A DNA stretch of 64,000 nucleotides from Pseudomonas panipatensis (GTDB lineage: Bacteria > Pseudomonadota > Gammaproteobacteria > Pseudomonadales > Pseudomonadaceae), in NCBI RefSeq assembly GCF_900099785.1, contig NZ_FNDS01000001.1, positions 372,001-436,000 on the forward strand, written 5' to 3'. Positions 18,609 to 27,608 of this stretch are shown here, piece after piece. The position numbers and the translations under genes were made by a program. Position 1 is the first letter of the stretch, and every line of letters starts with the position of its first letter. The notes beneath the pieces were generated by a model. The model made no database searches and was not told where the DNA came from. It was given only the letters and a program-made list of their open reading frames with translations.

Positions 18609-18631
18609 GGCGGCGCCTCCTTTGCGCCGCC
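18609..18631 (-). terminator. GC-rich hairpin after yciI
   Basis: GGCGGCGC and GCGCCGCC form an 8-base stem with a 7-base loop, 11 bases beyond the yciI stop on the minus strand. There is no T-run, so it is only a possible terminator. Confidence 0.35.
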
Positions 18632-18641
18632 GCGTGCCCTG

Positions 18642-18941
18642 TTACGGCAGGACTTTCTTGAACGGCTTGACCACGACGTCGGCGTATACGCCGGCGGCCC
18701 GGTAGGGGTCGGCGTCGGCCCAGGCCTGGGCAGCGGCCAGGGATTCGAACTCGGCGACGATCAGGCTACCGGTGAAGCCGGCGGCGCCCGGATCGGCGCT
18801 GTCGATCGCCGGGTGCGGGCCGGCGAGGACCAGGCGGCCTTCGTCCTTCAGTTGTTCGAGGCGGGCCAGGTGCGCCGGACGGGCGGCCAGACGACGTTCT
18901 TGGGAGGCAGTGATGTCGCGGGCGATGATTGCGTAGAGCAT
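18642..18941 (-). CDS. YciI family protein
   Basis: Small (99 residues) dimeric ferredoxin-like protein of the YCII family; biochemical role uncertain, though relatives include dehalogenase-like enzymes. It has MLYAIIARD, the conserved [19 protein letters not shown] with the His characteristic of the family, and a [16 protein letters not shown] segment. ATG 18941 fits the family; a longer frame exists upstream within yciB. It starts one base after the yciB stop, so the two form an operon. Confidence 0.85.
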   Translation of the reverse strand: MLYAIIARDITASQERRLAARPAHLARLEQLKDEGRLVLAGPHPAIDSADPGAAGFTGSLIVAEFESLAAAQAWADADPYRAAGVYADVVVKPFKKVLP

Positions 18942-18942
18942 G

Positions 18943-19539
18943 TCAGTCCTTGGGCTTTTCGCCGGTTGGGGCGTCGTGCATGTGGCGGGCCAGGAATACA
19001 CCCTGGCCGATCAGGAAGAGCAGGGTCATGCCCAGGCTGCCGAACACCTTGAAGTCCACCCAGAAGCGCTCGAAGGTGAAGGCGACGAACAGCTGGATGC
19101 AGCCGCAGAACACGAAGAACAGCACCCAGGCGAGGTTCAGGCGTTGCCACATGGGTTCCGGCAGGTGCACGGCGTGGCCCATGATGCGCTGGATCAGCGG
19201 GCGACGGTCACCGACCAGGGTGCTGCTGAGGAAGCCGAGGGCGAACAGCCAGTTGACCACCGGCGCCTTCCATTTCAGGAAGGTCTCGCTATGGAACGCC
19301 AGGGTCATGCCGCCGAACACCAGGCACGCGGCCAGAGTCAGCCACTGGCCCTTGTCGAGCCGGCGCTGCTTGAGCAGCAGCGTGCCATAGACGATCAGCG
19401 AGGCGCCGATCAGCACTGCGGTGGCGCTGTAGATGCCGCCGAGGCTGAAGGAGTGACCGGCGAGTTCGACGCTGCGCGGGTCCAGCTTGTAGACAATGAA
19501 GAACAGGATGAGGGGGATGAAATCGATGAATTGCTTCAT
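18943..19539 (-). CDS. YciB/IspZ family inner-membrane septation protein
   Basis: Integral membrane protein linked to cell-envelope synthesis and septation. The 198 residues start [18 protein letters not shown], the hallmark of the family, and carry five or six membrane helices plus the conserved [11 protein letters not shown] stretch. The ATG at 19539 is chosen because upstream in-frame codons add a non-family extension. It is divergent from the PHP-domain gene, with about 140 bases between. Confidence 0.88.
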   Translation of the reverse strand: MKQFIDFIPLILFFIVYKLDPRSVELAGHSFSLGGIYSATAVLIGASLIVYGTLLLKQRRLDKGQWLTLAACLVFGGMTLAFHSETFLKWKAPVVNWLFALGFLSSTLVGDRRPLIQRIMGHAVHLPEPMWQRLNLAWVLFFVFCGCIQLFVAFTFERFWVDFKVFGSLGMTLLFLIGQGVFLARHMHDAPTGEKPKD

Positions 19540-19680
19540 TACGGCAGCCAGAGCCCAGTTGAGGCGGCATAATACCAACCTGCGGACGAACTGAAATAGT
19601 CACCTGTCTCGTCGCGCTTCGCGAGCCCGCCGTGAATGCTCACGGTCGAGCGTCTATACAGAAGGAAAGACCTTTCCGGA

Positions 19681-20556
19681 ATGCCCATGCGCGTCGACCT
19701 GCATTGCCATAGCACCGCCTCCGACGGCCAGTTGTCGCCCGCCGCCGTGGTCGCCCGCGCCCATGCGCGCGGCGTGCGCCTGTTGGCGCTGACCGACCAC
19801 GACACCCTCGAAGGACTGCCCGAGGCGCGTGCCGCTGCCGAGGCGCTGGGAGTCGAACTGGTCAATGGTGTGGAGCTGTCCTGCACCTGGGGCGGCGCCA
19901 CCATCCATGTGCTCGGTTATGCCTTCGACAGCCAGGCCGACCCCTTGCTCCGCGCGCTCGACGACCTGCATCGCGGCCGATGGTCGCGGGCCGAGGAGAT
20001 TGCCCGGCGCCTGGAGGCCAAGGGCATGCCCGGCGCCTTCGAGGGCGCGCGGGCGGTGCAGCGCGAGCTGGGCGACAGCGACAACGCCCCGGCGCGTCCG
20101 CATTTCGCCGAGTACCTGGTGCGTGCCGGCTATGTCGCCGAGCGCGCCGAGGCGTTCCGCAAATGGCTCGGCGCGGGCAAGCTGGGCGACGTCAAGCAGC
20201 ACTGGCCGAGTCTGGCCGAAGCCGTCGGCACCCTGCGCGCGGCTGGCGCCTGGGTGAGCCTGGCGCATCCGTATCAGTACGATTTCACCCGCACCAAGCG
20301 GCGCAAGCTGCTGGCTGAGTTCATCCAGGCCGGCGGCCACGCCATCGAGGTGGTGAATGGCCCGCAAGCGGCCGAACAGGTCGGCGTCTTGAGCATCCTG
20401 GCCCGCGAGTTCGGCCTGCTGGTCAGCGCCGGCAGCGACTTCCATGGGCCCAGTGAGTGGTCGGAACTGGGCCTTTATCGAGCTGTGCCGGAGGACTTGC
20501 CAGTGCTCTGGCAACGCTTCGCCAGGACGGCCAACGCCTCTGAGGAGATTGCATGA
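19681..20556 (+). CDS. rnm: PHP-domain phosphoesterase, RNase AM/YciV type
   Basis: Metal-dependent phosphatase of the PHP superfamily; E. coli YciV/Rnm removes phosphates from 3',5'-bisphosphonucleotides and trims RNA 5' ends. The metal motifs are HCHSTASDG at the start, TDHDTLEG, and the late AGSDFHGPS. Start ATG 19681 gives 291 residues, close to the 293 of E. coli; an in-frame ATG at 19636 adds an unrelated stretch. Its stop overlaps the next ATG by four bases. Confidence 0.82.
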   Translation: MPMRVDLHCHSTASDGQLSPAAVVARAHARGVRLLALTDHDTLEGLPEARAAAEALGVELVNGVELSCTWGGATIHVLGYAFDSQADPLLRALDDLHRGRWSRAEEIARRLEAKGMPGAFEGARAVQRELGDSDNAPARPHFAEYLVRAGYVAERAEAFRKWLGAGKLGDVKQHWPSLAEAVGTLRAAGAWVSLAHPYQYDFTRTKRRKLLAEFIQAGGHAIEVVNGPQAAEQVGVLSILAREFGLLVSAGSDFHGPSEWSELGLYRAVPEDLPVLWQRFARTANASEEIA

Positions 20557-21182
20557 GTCAGTTTTTCCAGATTCACCCGGAAAATCCGCAACCGCGTCTG
20601 ATCAAGCAGGCGGTGGAAATCGTCCGCCAGGGCGGGGTGATCGCCTATCCCACCGATTCCTCCTATGCCTTGGGCTGTCGCCTCGGCGAGAAGACGGCGG
20701 TGGAGCGCATTCGCCACCTGCGCAAGCTGGATGACAAGCACAACTTCACCCTGGTCTGCCGCGACCTGTCCGAGCTGGGCCTCTACGCCAAGGTCGACAC
20801 TCGCCTGTTCCGTCTGCTCAAGGCCCATACGCCGGGGCCGTACACCTTCATCCTCAGCGCCACCCGCGAAGTGCCGCGCATGCTGTTGCACCCCAAGCGG
20901 CGCACCATCGGCCTGCGCGTGCCGGCCTGCCCGATCGCCCAGGCGCTGCTGCAGGAGCTGGGCGAGCCGCTGATGAGCGTGAGCCTGATCCTGCCCGACG
21001 AGAGCGAGCCGCTGAGCGACCCCTACGAGATGCGCGAGTCCCTCGAACACCTGGTCGACCTGGTCCTGGACGGCGGTATCGGCGGCGTCGAGGCGTCCAC
21101 GGTGATCAATCTCACCGGCGAGGAGCCGGAGGTGGTGCGGGTCGGCTGCGGCGATCCGACACCCTTCCAGGTCTACGCCTGA
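20553..21182 (+). CDS. YciO/YrdC-family putative RNA-binding protein
   Basis: Sua5/YciO/YrdC domain protein, 209 residues. Relatives make threonylcarbamoyl-adenylate for tRNA; the YciO branch is weaker and its role is unclear. Motifs include GGVIAYPTDSSYALGC, KHNFTLVCRDLSEL, the TPGPYTFILSATREVPR stretch and SVSLILPD. Overlaps rnm by ATGA and likely cotranscribed, as in E. coli where yciV and yciO are neighbours. Confidence 0.85.
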   Translation: MSQFFQIHPENPQPRLIKQAVEIVRQGGVIAYPTDSSYALGCRLGEKTAVERIRHLRKLDDKHNFTLVCRDLSELGLYAKVDTRLFRLLKAHTPGPYTFILSATREVPRMLLHPKRRTIGLRVPACPIAQALLQELGEPLMSVSLILPDESEPLSDPYEMRESLEHLVDLVLDGGIGGVEASTVINLTGEEPEVVRVGCGDPTPFQVYA

Positions 21183-21231
21183 GCCTGCCCATACTCGCCC
21201 CCCTGTTCGCGCCATCCCCGAGGCCTAGCGT

Positions 21232-22446
21232 TTGAGCAATGTCGATTCCCAACGCCGCGTGCTGTCCGGCATGCGCCCCACCGGGCGCCTGCACCTGGGG
21301 CACCTGCACGGCGTCCTGCAGAGCTGGACCCGCCTGCAGCACGAGTACGAGTGTTTCTTTTCCATCGTCGATTGGCACGCCCTGACCACCGAATACGACG
21401 AGGTCGGGCAGATTCGCCGGTATGTCCGCGACATGGCGGTCGACTGGCTGGCGGTGGGCGTCAGCCCGAGTGCCGCGACCCTGTTCATCCAGTCCCAGGT
21501 GCCCGAGCACGCCGAGCTGCATCTGTTGCTGTCGATGATCTGCCCGCTGTCCTGGCTGGAGCGGGTGCCGACCTACAAGGAGTTGCAGGAACGCCTCAGC
21601 CACAAGGACCTGTCGACCTACGGTTTTCTCGGCTATCCGCTGCTGCAGGCCGCGGACATCCTGGTCTATCGCGCCGGCCTGGTGCCGGTGGGCTCGGATC
21701 AACTGGCCCATGTGGAATTCGCCCGCGACGTGGCGCGGCGCTTCAACCACCTGTATGGCGGCGAGGTGGACTTCGAGGACAAGGCCGAGGCCGCCATCGG
21801 TCGCCTCGGCAAGAAAACCGCGCGACTCTACAGCAGCCTGCGCAAGGCCTGGCAGGAGCAGGGCGACGACGAAGCCCTGGAAACCGCGCGGGCGCTGCTC
21901 AAGGAGCAACAGAGCCTGACCCTGGGCGATCGCGAGCGCCTGTTCGGCTACCTCGAAGGCAGCAGCCGGGTATTGCTGCCCGAGCCGCAGACCCTGGTCG
22001 GTCACGCGCCCCGCATGCCGGGCCTGGATGGACAGAAGATGTCCAAGTCCCACGGCAATACCCTGTCCTTGCGCGAGACGCCGGCCGAGGTCGAGGAGAA
22101 GATCAGCCGCATGCCCACCGACCCGGCGCGGGTGCGCCGCAGCGATCCCGGCGAGCCGGAGAACTGCCCGGTGTGGCAATGGCACCTGATCTATTCCGAC
22201 GCCAGTTGCCGGCAGTGGGTGCAGGAAGGCTGCCGGAGCGCCGGCATCGGCTGTCTGGACTGCAAGCGCCCGGTGATCGAGGCGATCAACCAGGAGCTGG
22301 CGCCGATCCAGCAGCGCGCCACGGAGTACGAGGAGAATCCCGAACTGGTCCGCAGCATCCTTGCCGAAGGCGCCGAGCGTGCCCGCGAGGCGGCCCGTGA
22401 AACCCTGGTGGAAGTGCGCCAGGCCATGGGCCTGGCCTATCGCTGA
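21232..22446 (+). CDS. trpS: Tryptophanyl-tRNA synthetase
   Basis: Charges tRNA-Trp. The class I signatures are HLGH (residues 21-24) and KMSKS (about 269-273). The 404 residues exceed the roughly 334 of E. coli TrpS because of an insertion before KMSKS (LLKEQQSLTLGDRERLFGYL region). The C-terminal CRSAGIGCLDCK segment is typical of synthetases of this group. The best start is TTG 21232 since the conserved VLSGMRPTG begins only nine residues later; a start at the ATG inside that motif would cut it. Confidence 0.87.
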   Translation: MSNVDSQRRVLSGMRPTGRLHLGHLHGVLQSWTRLQHEYECFFSIVDWHALTTEYDEVGQIRRYVRDMAVDWLAVGVSPSAATLFIQSQVPEHAELHLLLSMICPLSWLERVPTYKELQERLSHKDLSTYGFLGYPLLQAADILVYRAGLVPVGSDQLAHVEFARDVARRFNHLYGGEVDFEDKAEAAIGRLGKKTARLYSSLRKAWQEQGDDEALETARALLKEQQSLTLGDRERLFGYLEGSSRVLLPEPQTLVGHAPRMPGLDGQKMSKSHGNTLSLRETPAEVEEKISRMPTDPARVRRSDPGEPENCPVWQWHLIYSDASCRQWVQEGCRSAGIGCLDCKRPVIEAINQELAPIQQRATEYEENPELVRSILAEGAERAREAARETLVEVRQAMGLAYR

Positions 22447-22528
22447 GGCGCGCCGCGCGGCGAGTACCCCGGGGCGGCGAAAAGCAGGGATAATGCCGCT
22501 TCGATAACCCGCGCCTGACGAGTGGCCG

Positions 22529-23446
22529 ATGAGCACCATGACCGAGCCGGAAGACCCTTCCAGCGCCGCCGAATACCGCGAGCCGGTGCAGCTCGCGCTG
22601 GTCTATGGCGAGGCGGTCACCGAACTGCCGCAGGACCTGTACATCCCGCCGGACGCCCTGGAAGTCTTTCTCGAAGCCTTCGAGGGGCCGCTGGACCTGC
22701 TGCTGTATCTGATCCGCAAGCAGAACATCGACATTCTCGATATCCCGGTGGCGGAAATCACCCGCCAGTACATGGGCTATGTCGAGTTGATGAAGTCGGT
22801 GCGCCTGGAGCTGGCCGCCGAATACCTGGTGATGGCCGCCATGCTCGCCGAGATCAAGTCGCGCATGCTGCTGCCGCGCTCCGCCGAGGTCGAGGATGAG
22901 GAAGACGACCCGCGCGCCGAGCTGATTCGCCGCCTGCAGGAGTACGAACGCTTCAAGCAGGCCGCCGAAGACCTCGACGGTCTGCCGCGCCAGGGGCGCG
23001 ATTTCGTCGTGCCGAGCGTGGCGGCGCCGGAGGCGCGGGCGCGCAAGCTGCTGCCGGAGGTCAGCCTGCAGGAACTGATGCTGTGCATGGGCGAGGTGCT
23101 GCGCCGCGCCGATCTGTTCGAGAGCCACCAGGTGACCCGCGAAATGCTCTCCACCCGCGAGCGCATGAGCGAGATTCTCGAACGCCTCAAGGGCGCCGGT
23201 TTCGTGCCGTTCATCCAGTTGTTCCGGGTGGAAGAGGGGCGCCTCGGGGTGGTGGTGACTTTCATGGCCGTCCTCGAACTGATCAAGGAGCAATTGGTGG
23301 AGCTGGTGCAGAACGAGGCGTTCGCGCCCATCCACGTACGGGCCCGGGTCGAGGCGGAAGAGACCAGGGAGGCCGTGCAAGCGGTTGACGAAGCATTGGC
23401 GGATGAAGACGCGGAGCCGGCCTTCGACGAATTCGACGATATCTGA
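22529..23446 (+). CDS. scpA: ScpA, segregation and condensation protein A
   Basis: Kleisin subunit of the SMC-ScpAB condensin that organises the chromosome. Signature FEGPLDLLLYLIRKQNIDI with DIPVAEITRQY marks the N-terminal SMC-binding domain, followed by AAEYLVMAAMLAEIKSRMLLP; the C-terminal winged helix includes FIQLFRVEEGRLGVVVTFMA. The 305 residues fit. scpB follows 89 bases downstream. Confidence 0.93.
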   Translation: MSTMTEPEDPSSAAEYREPVQLALVYGEAVTELPQDLYIPPDALEVFLEAFEGPLDLLLYLIRKQNIDILDIPVAEITRQYMGYVELMKSVRLELAAEYLVMAAMLAEIKSRMLLPRSAEVEDEEDDPRAELIRRLQEYERFKQAAEDLDGLPRQGRDFVVPSVAAPEARARKLLPEVSLQELMLCMGEVLRRADLFESHQVTREMLSTRERMSEILERLKGAGFVPFIQLFRVEEGRLGVVVTFMAVLELIKEQLVELVQNEAFAPIHVRARVEAEETREAVQAVDEALADEDAEPAFDEFDDI

Positions 23447-23535
23447 TCCGCGCCGCGCGGCATTGCCGTGGCGCCGCGCTTTGAGTAGTTTCTCCGCCGA
23501 ACCGGCACTCACCGCAGACCCGACCGAGCCTTTGC

Positions 23536-24537
23536 ATGAACCTCTCCGACCCGCACGAACTGGCGACCCTGCTCGAAGGCATCCTCCTGGCCTCCGGCAG
23601 GCCGCTGTCGCTGGAGCGCCTGGGCGAGCTGTTCGACGAAGGCGAACGGCCCGAGCCGCAGCAGTTCCGCGATGCCCTGGCGGTCCTGGCGCTGTCCTGC
23701 GCCGGCCGCGCCTTCGAGCTGAAGGAGGTGGCCTCCGGTTATCGCCTGCAGATTCGCGAGCCGCTGTCGCCCTGGGTCGGCCGCCTCTGGGAGGAACGCC
23801 CGCAACGCTATTCCCGCGCCTTGCTGGAAACCCTGGCGCTGATTGCCTATCGCCAGCCGATCACCCGCGGCGAGATCGAGGACATCCGTGGCGTCGCGGT
23901 GAACACGCAAATCGTCAAGACGCTGATGGAGCGCGAGTGGATTCGCATCGTCGGCTACCGCGAGGTGCCTGGGCGTCCGGCCATGCTCGCCACCACCCGC
24001 GCCTTCCTCGATTACTTCAACCTGAAGAGCCTGGAAGAGCTGCCACCCCTGTCCGAACTGCGCGAAATGGAGCCCGAGCCGGAGGAGCTGTTGCCGGTCC
24101 CGCCCATGGCGCCCAGTCCGATCCTCGACGAGGACTACGTCCCGCCGTCGATCCAGGCCCTGGCCGATCTGGCCCTGCGCGAGGCCGGCGAAGAGCCGGA
24201 GCCGGCGCCGCCCGCCGAACCGCGCGAGGAAACCAGCTTCCGCAGCCTGCTCGCCGAGCTGGACGAGATGGAGCAGGGCATCAAGACCGACTTCGACGAC
24301 CTGATCGATCTGCCGCCCGTCGCGCGCGACCCTGAGTCGCAGGCGCCCGACGCCGCGCCGGAGGCGGCTGGCCCCGCGGAGGACGCGGTGCCGGCCCCGC
24401 CCGCCGCCGAGCCACTGGCCAGCGCGACAACGCCTGCCGCGCCGCCGGCTGTGGCGGATGAATACGATGAGGAGCGCGCCCTGGCGCAAGCCATGCGCGA
24501 GGAGCTGGAAGCCCTGGCCCGCGATCGGGAGCACTGA
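23536..24537 (+). CDS. scpB: ScpB, segregation and condensation protein B
   Basis: Partner of ScpA in the condensin complex. The first 190 or so residues are the twin winged-helix ScpB core, with LETLALIAYRQPITRGEIEDIRGV and GRPAMLATTRAFLDYFNL. The remaining 140 residues form an acidic, Ala/Pro/Glu-rich tail, usual in pseudomonads but poorly conserved. rluB, the common next gene in other bacteria, lies elsewhere (45602). Confidence 0.92.
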   Translation: MNLSDPHELATLLEGILLASGRPLSLERLGELFDEGERPEPQQFRDALAVLALSCAGRAFELKEVASGYRLQIREPLSPWVGRLWEERPQRYSRALLETLALIAYRQPITRGEIEDIRGVAVNTQIVKTLMEREWIRIVGYREVPGRPAMLATTRAFLDYFNLKSLEELPPLSELREMEPEPEELLPVPPMAPSPILDEDYVPPSIQALADLALREAGEEPEPAPPAEPREETSFRSLLAELDEMEQGIKTDFDDLIDLPPVARDPESQAPDAAPEAAGPAEDAVPAPPAAEPLASATTPAAPPAVADEYDEERALAQAMREELEALARDREH

Positions 24538-24567
24538 TCCGGCGTCCGAAAGATCGGGCGTGTGCCC

Positions 24568-24581
24568 TGGAAACGTTTCCA
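24568..24581. promoter_or_regulatory. LacI/GalR-type operator before bglX
   Basis: TGGAAACGTTTCCA is a perfect 14-base palindrome with a central CG, the pattern recognised by LacI/GalR-family repressors. It is about 165 bases before the bglX start. TTGACT at 24585-24590, four bases after it, could be a -35 element. No LacI-family gene lies in the window. Confidence 0.6.
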
Positions 24582-24746
24582 CCGTTGACTTCCGCGCCCC
24601 GCGAGACGACCTTATGTCCCGCGCCGGGCGGCGCGTCGCTGGCGAACCCTGGGGAGTCGCCCGGCAGGTCCCGGCTCTCACGCCTATCGATCTTCCAACA
24701 TTGAACAGTCGGCCGGCGCCCTGGCGCGGGCCACTGAGTGCCCATA

Positions 24747-27047
24747 ATGAAAAGAAACGCTATCAGCCAAATCTGCTGGTTCAGCCTGCTGCTGGGACTG
24801 AACAGCCCTTATCTGCTCGCTGCCGAAGGGCCGGCCGTTCCGGCGCCGGGGCAATCGAAGGATGCCTTCATCCGCGAGCTGATGCAGCGCATGACCCTCG
24901 ACGAGAAGATTGGCCAGCTCCGCCTGGTCAGCGTCGGCCCGGACCATCCGAAGCCGGTGCTGCTCGAGGAGATCGCCGCCGGCACCACCGGCGCGGTGTT
25001 CAACACCGTGGTCCGCCCCGGCATCCGTGACCTGCAGGACGCGGCCATGCGCAGCCGGCTGAAGATTCCTCTGTTCTTCGCCTATGACGTGGTACACGGC
25101 CATCGCACCGTGTTCCCCATCGGCCTTGGCCTGGCGGCCAGCTGGGACATGGCGGCGATCACCGAGAGCGCGCGGATTTCGGCGCTGGAGGCCAGCGCCG
25201 ACGGTCTCAACCTGACGTATTCGCCGACCGTGGACATCGCTCGCGATCCGCGCTGGGGGCGCGTTTCCGAAGGCTTCGGCGAGGATGCCTGGCTGACCAG
25301 CAAGGTCGCCGCCGCGGTGGTCAAGGGTTACCAGGGCAAGGGGCTCGACCAGCCGCAGACCATCATGGCCGGGGTCAAGCACTTCGCCCTGTATGGCGCG
25401 GGCGAGGGCGGCCGCGACTACAACACCGTGGACATGAGTCCGCAGCGCATGTACCAGGACTACCTGCCGCCGTACCGCGCGGCCATCGATGCCGGCGCCG
25501 GCGCGGTGATGGTGTCGCTGAACAGCATCAATGGCGTGCCGGCCACCGCCAACAAGTGGCTGCTGCAGGACCTGCTGCGTGGCCAGTGGGGCTATCGCGG
25601 CATGACCCTGAGCGACCACGGCGCGGTCAAGGAACTGATCAAGCACGGCGTGGCCGCCGACGAGCGCCAGGCGGTGAAGCTGTCGATCAAGGCCGGCGTC
25701 GACATGAACATGAACGATGACCTCTACGGCAAGCACCTGCCGGAACTGCTCAAGGCCGGCGAGATCAGCCAGAGCGATATCGACAACGCCTGCCGCGACG
25801 TGCTGGCGGCGAAGTGGGACATGGGCCTGTTCAAGGACCCGTACCGCTATCTGCAGGGCGCCGATCCGGTGGATACCGATGCCGAAAGCCGCCTGCACCG
25901 CGATGCCGCCCGTGAGGTGGCGCGCAAGGGCATGGTGCTGTTGAAGAACAAGGACGATGTGCTGCCGCTCAAGCGCGAAGGCACCATCGCCCTGATCGGC
26001 CCGCTGGCCGACAGCAAGCGCGACGTGATGGGCAGCTGGTCCGCCGCCGGCAAGGCCTTCCAGGCCGTCACCCTGCTCGAAGGCATGCGCCACGCCACCC
26101 GTGGCAAGGCGCAACTGCTCTACGCCAAGGGCGCCAACGTCACCAACAACCCGGACATCATCAAGTACCTCAACGAGTACAACACGGATGTCGATATCGA
26201 CCCCCGCGACCCGAAAGTGGTGATTGCCGAAGCGCTGGAAGTGGCGAAGAAGGCCGACGTCATCGTCGCCGCGGTCGGCGAGGCGCAGGGCATGGCCCAC
26301 GAAGCCTCGAGCAAGACCAACCTGCATATCTCCTTCAGCCAGATCGAGCTGCTCAAGGCCCTCAAGGCCACCGGCAAGCCGCTGGTGCTGGTGCTGATGA
26401 ACGGTCGCCCGCTGGACCTGAGCTGGGAAGACGGCATCGCCGACGCCATCCTGGAAACCTGGTTCAGCGGCACCGAGGGCGGCAACGCCATCGCCGACGT
26501 GCTGTTCGGCGACTACAACCCGTCCGGCAAGCTGACCATGACCTTCCCGCGCTCGGTGGGGCAGGTGCCGATCTATTACAACCACCTGAACACCGGTCGG
26601 CCGTTCGACCACGAGCACCCGAACAAGTACACCTCGCGTTACTTCGATTCGGCGAATGGCCCGCAGTACCCGTTCGGCTATGGCCTGAGCTACACCCGCT
26701 TCAGCGTTTCGGACATCCAGCTGTCCAGCGCCAAGCTGCGCAAGGGCGATTCGCTGACCGCCAAGGTCACCGTGAAGAACACCGGCAAGCGCGCCGGCGA
26801 AACCGTGGTGCAGCTCTACCTGCATGACGTGGCGGCGTCCATCAGCCGTCCGGTCAAGGAGCTGAAGGGCTACCGCAAGCTGATGCTCAAGCCCGGCGAG
26901 TCCAAGGTCGTGGAGTTCCCGATCCGCGAGGAAGACTTGCGCTTCTATGACAGCAGCCTGCGCTACGCCTCCGAACCGGGCGACTTCAAGGTCTACATCG
27001 GCCTGGATTCGGACGATGTGAAGGAGCAGCAGTTCACCCTGCTCTGA
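24747..27047 (+). CDS. bglX: BglX-like periplasmic beta-glucosidase (GH3)
   Basis: Glycoside hydrolase family 3 enzyme that releases glucose from beta-glucosides in the periplasm. Residues 1-26 form a Sec signal peptide. The GH3 N-domain ends with the nucleophile motif MTLSDHGAV (about Asp290); the alpha/beta domain has the acid/base region GEAQGMAHEASS, and a fibronectin-like domain closes the protein (FPIREEDLRFYD). The 766 residues match E. coli BglX. ATG 24747 is used; an upstream in-frame GTG at 24738 adds three residues. It is flanked by core genes and could be an insertion. Confidence 0.92.
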   Translation: MKRNAISQICWFSLLLGLNSPYLLAAEGPAVPAPGQSKDAFIRELMQRMTLDEKIGQLRLVSVGPDHPKPVLLEEIAAGTTGAVFNTVVRPGIRDLQDAAMRSRLKIPLFFAYDVVHGHRTVFPIGLGLAASWDMAAITESARISALEASADGLNLTYSPTVDIARDPRWGRVSEGFGEDAWLTSKVAAAVVKGYQGKGLDQPQTIMAGVKHFALYGAGEGGRDYNTVDMSPQRMYQDYLPPYRAAIDAGAGAVMVSLNSINGVPATANKWLLQDLLRGQWGYRGMTLSDHGAVKELIKHGVAADERQAVKLSIKAGVDMNMNDDLYGKHLPELLKAGEISQSDIDNACRDVLAAKWDMGLFKDPYRYLQGADPVDTDAESRLHRDAAREVARKGMVLLKNKDDVLPLKREGTIALIGPLADSKRDVMGSWSAAGKAFQAVTLLEGMRHATRGKAQLLYAKGANVTNNPDIIKYLNEYNTDVDIDPRDPKVVIAEALEVAKKADVIVAAVGEAQGMAHEASSKTNLHISFSQIELLKALKATGKPLVLVLMNGRPLDLSWEDGIADAILETWFSGTEGGNAIADVLFGDYNPSGKLTMTFPRSVGQVPIYYNHLNTGRPFDHEHPNKYTSRYFDSANGPQYPFGYGLSYTRFSVSDIQLSSAKLRKGDSLTAKVTVKNTGKRAGETVVQLYLHDVAASISRPVKELKGYRKLMLKPGESKVVEFPIREEDLRFYDSSLRYASEPGDFKVYIGLDSDDVKEQQFTLL

Positions 27048-27066
27048 TCCGTACCGCGTTCGTCCC

Positions 27067-27099
27067 ATCGCCCCGGTTGCGCTATGCAGCCGGGGCGAT
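27067..27099 (+). terminator. Terminator after bglX
   Basis: ATCGCCCCGG and CCGGGGCGAT pair perfectly, extended inward by a G-T pair and TGC/GCA to a 14-pair stem with a 5-base loop. A short T-rich stretch (TTCATTT) follows. It lies 20 bases after the bglX stop. Confidence 0.8.
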
Positions 27100-27186
27100 T
27101 TCATTTCCGCTTGTGGCCGATCGTCAAGCGGCCTTCGCATGGGCTCGCGCTGCGCCTCCTGCGAGTTCTCCGATGGCGCTGAGACG

Positions 27187-27556
27187 GCTCTGGCCGGCAA
27201 CGTCGCCAATGCCGACCTGCTCGGCAGTCTGGAATTCGCCTGCGCGGTGTCCGGCTGGTGATGGGCCACACCCACTGCGGGGCGACAAGGGCGCCATCGA
27301 AGGCGCCCAGCTCGGCCATCCGGGTGCTTTGCTGGAGAAAATCGAGCCGGCCGTCGCGGCAACCCGCTACGACGGCGAGCGCAGCGCGAAGAACGCCGCC
27401 TTCGTCGATGCGGTGGCGGAGACCAACGTGCGCCTCACCCTCGAACGAATCCGCCAGGACAGCCCGGTGCTGGCGGGGCTGGAAAAGGACGGGCGGCTCA
27501 AACTGCTCGGTGCCCTCTACCACCTGGCCAGCGGCGCGCTCGAGTTCTTCGGCTGA
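27187..27556 (+). pseudogene. Decayed beta-carbonic anhydrase gene
   Basis: Three frames together spell a beta-carbonic anhydrase C-terminal half: AGNVANADLLGSLEFACAVSG (frame of 27187, stop at 27259), VMGHTHCGA (frame of 27258, with the zinc ligands His and Cys), then KGAIEGAQLGHPGALLEKI through LYHLASGALEFFG (frame of 27077). Lesions at about 27250-27258 and 27283 break the frame, and the N-terminal half with the CxDSR zinc site is not recognisable. It therefore cannot make an active enzyme. Confidence 0.8.
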
Positions 27557-27608
27557 GACGCGGGCGCGGCAGGGCGCGAGGCCTTGCCGCCGCCCGGCGG
27601 CGGACCGC

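Noticed and set aside
24684-27362. 892-residue open frame antisense to bglX
   Set aside because: High-GC shadow of the GH3 gene; no start signal, His/Val-rich composition without domains.
27588-27604. CCGCCGCCCGGCGGCGG palindrome after gapA as terminator
   Set aside because: Perfectly symmetric but without room for a loop or a T-run; likely a by-product of GC-rich sequence.
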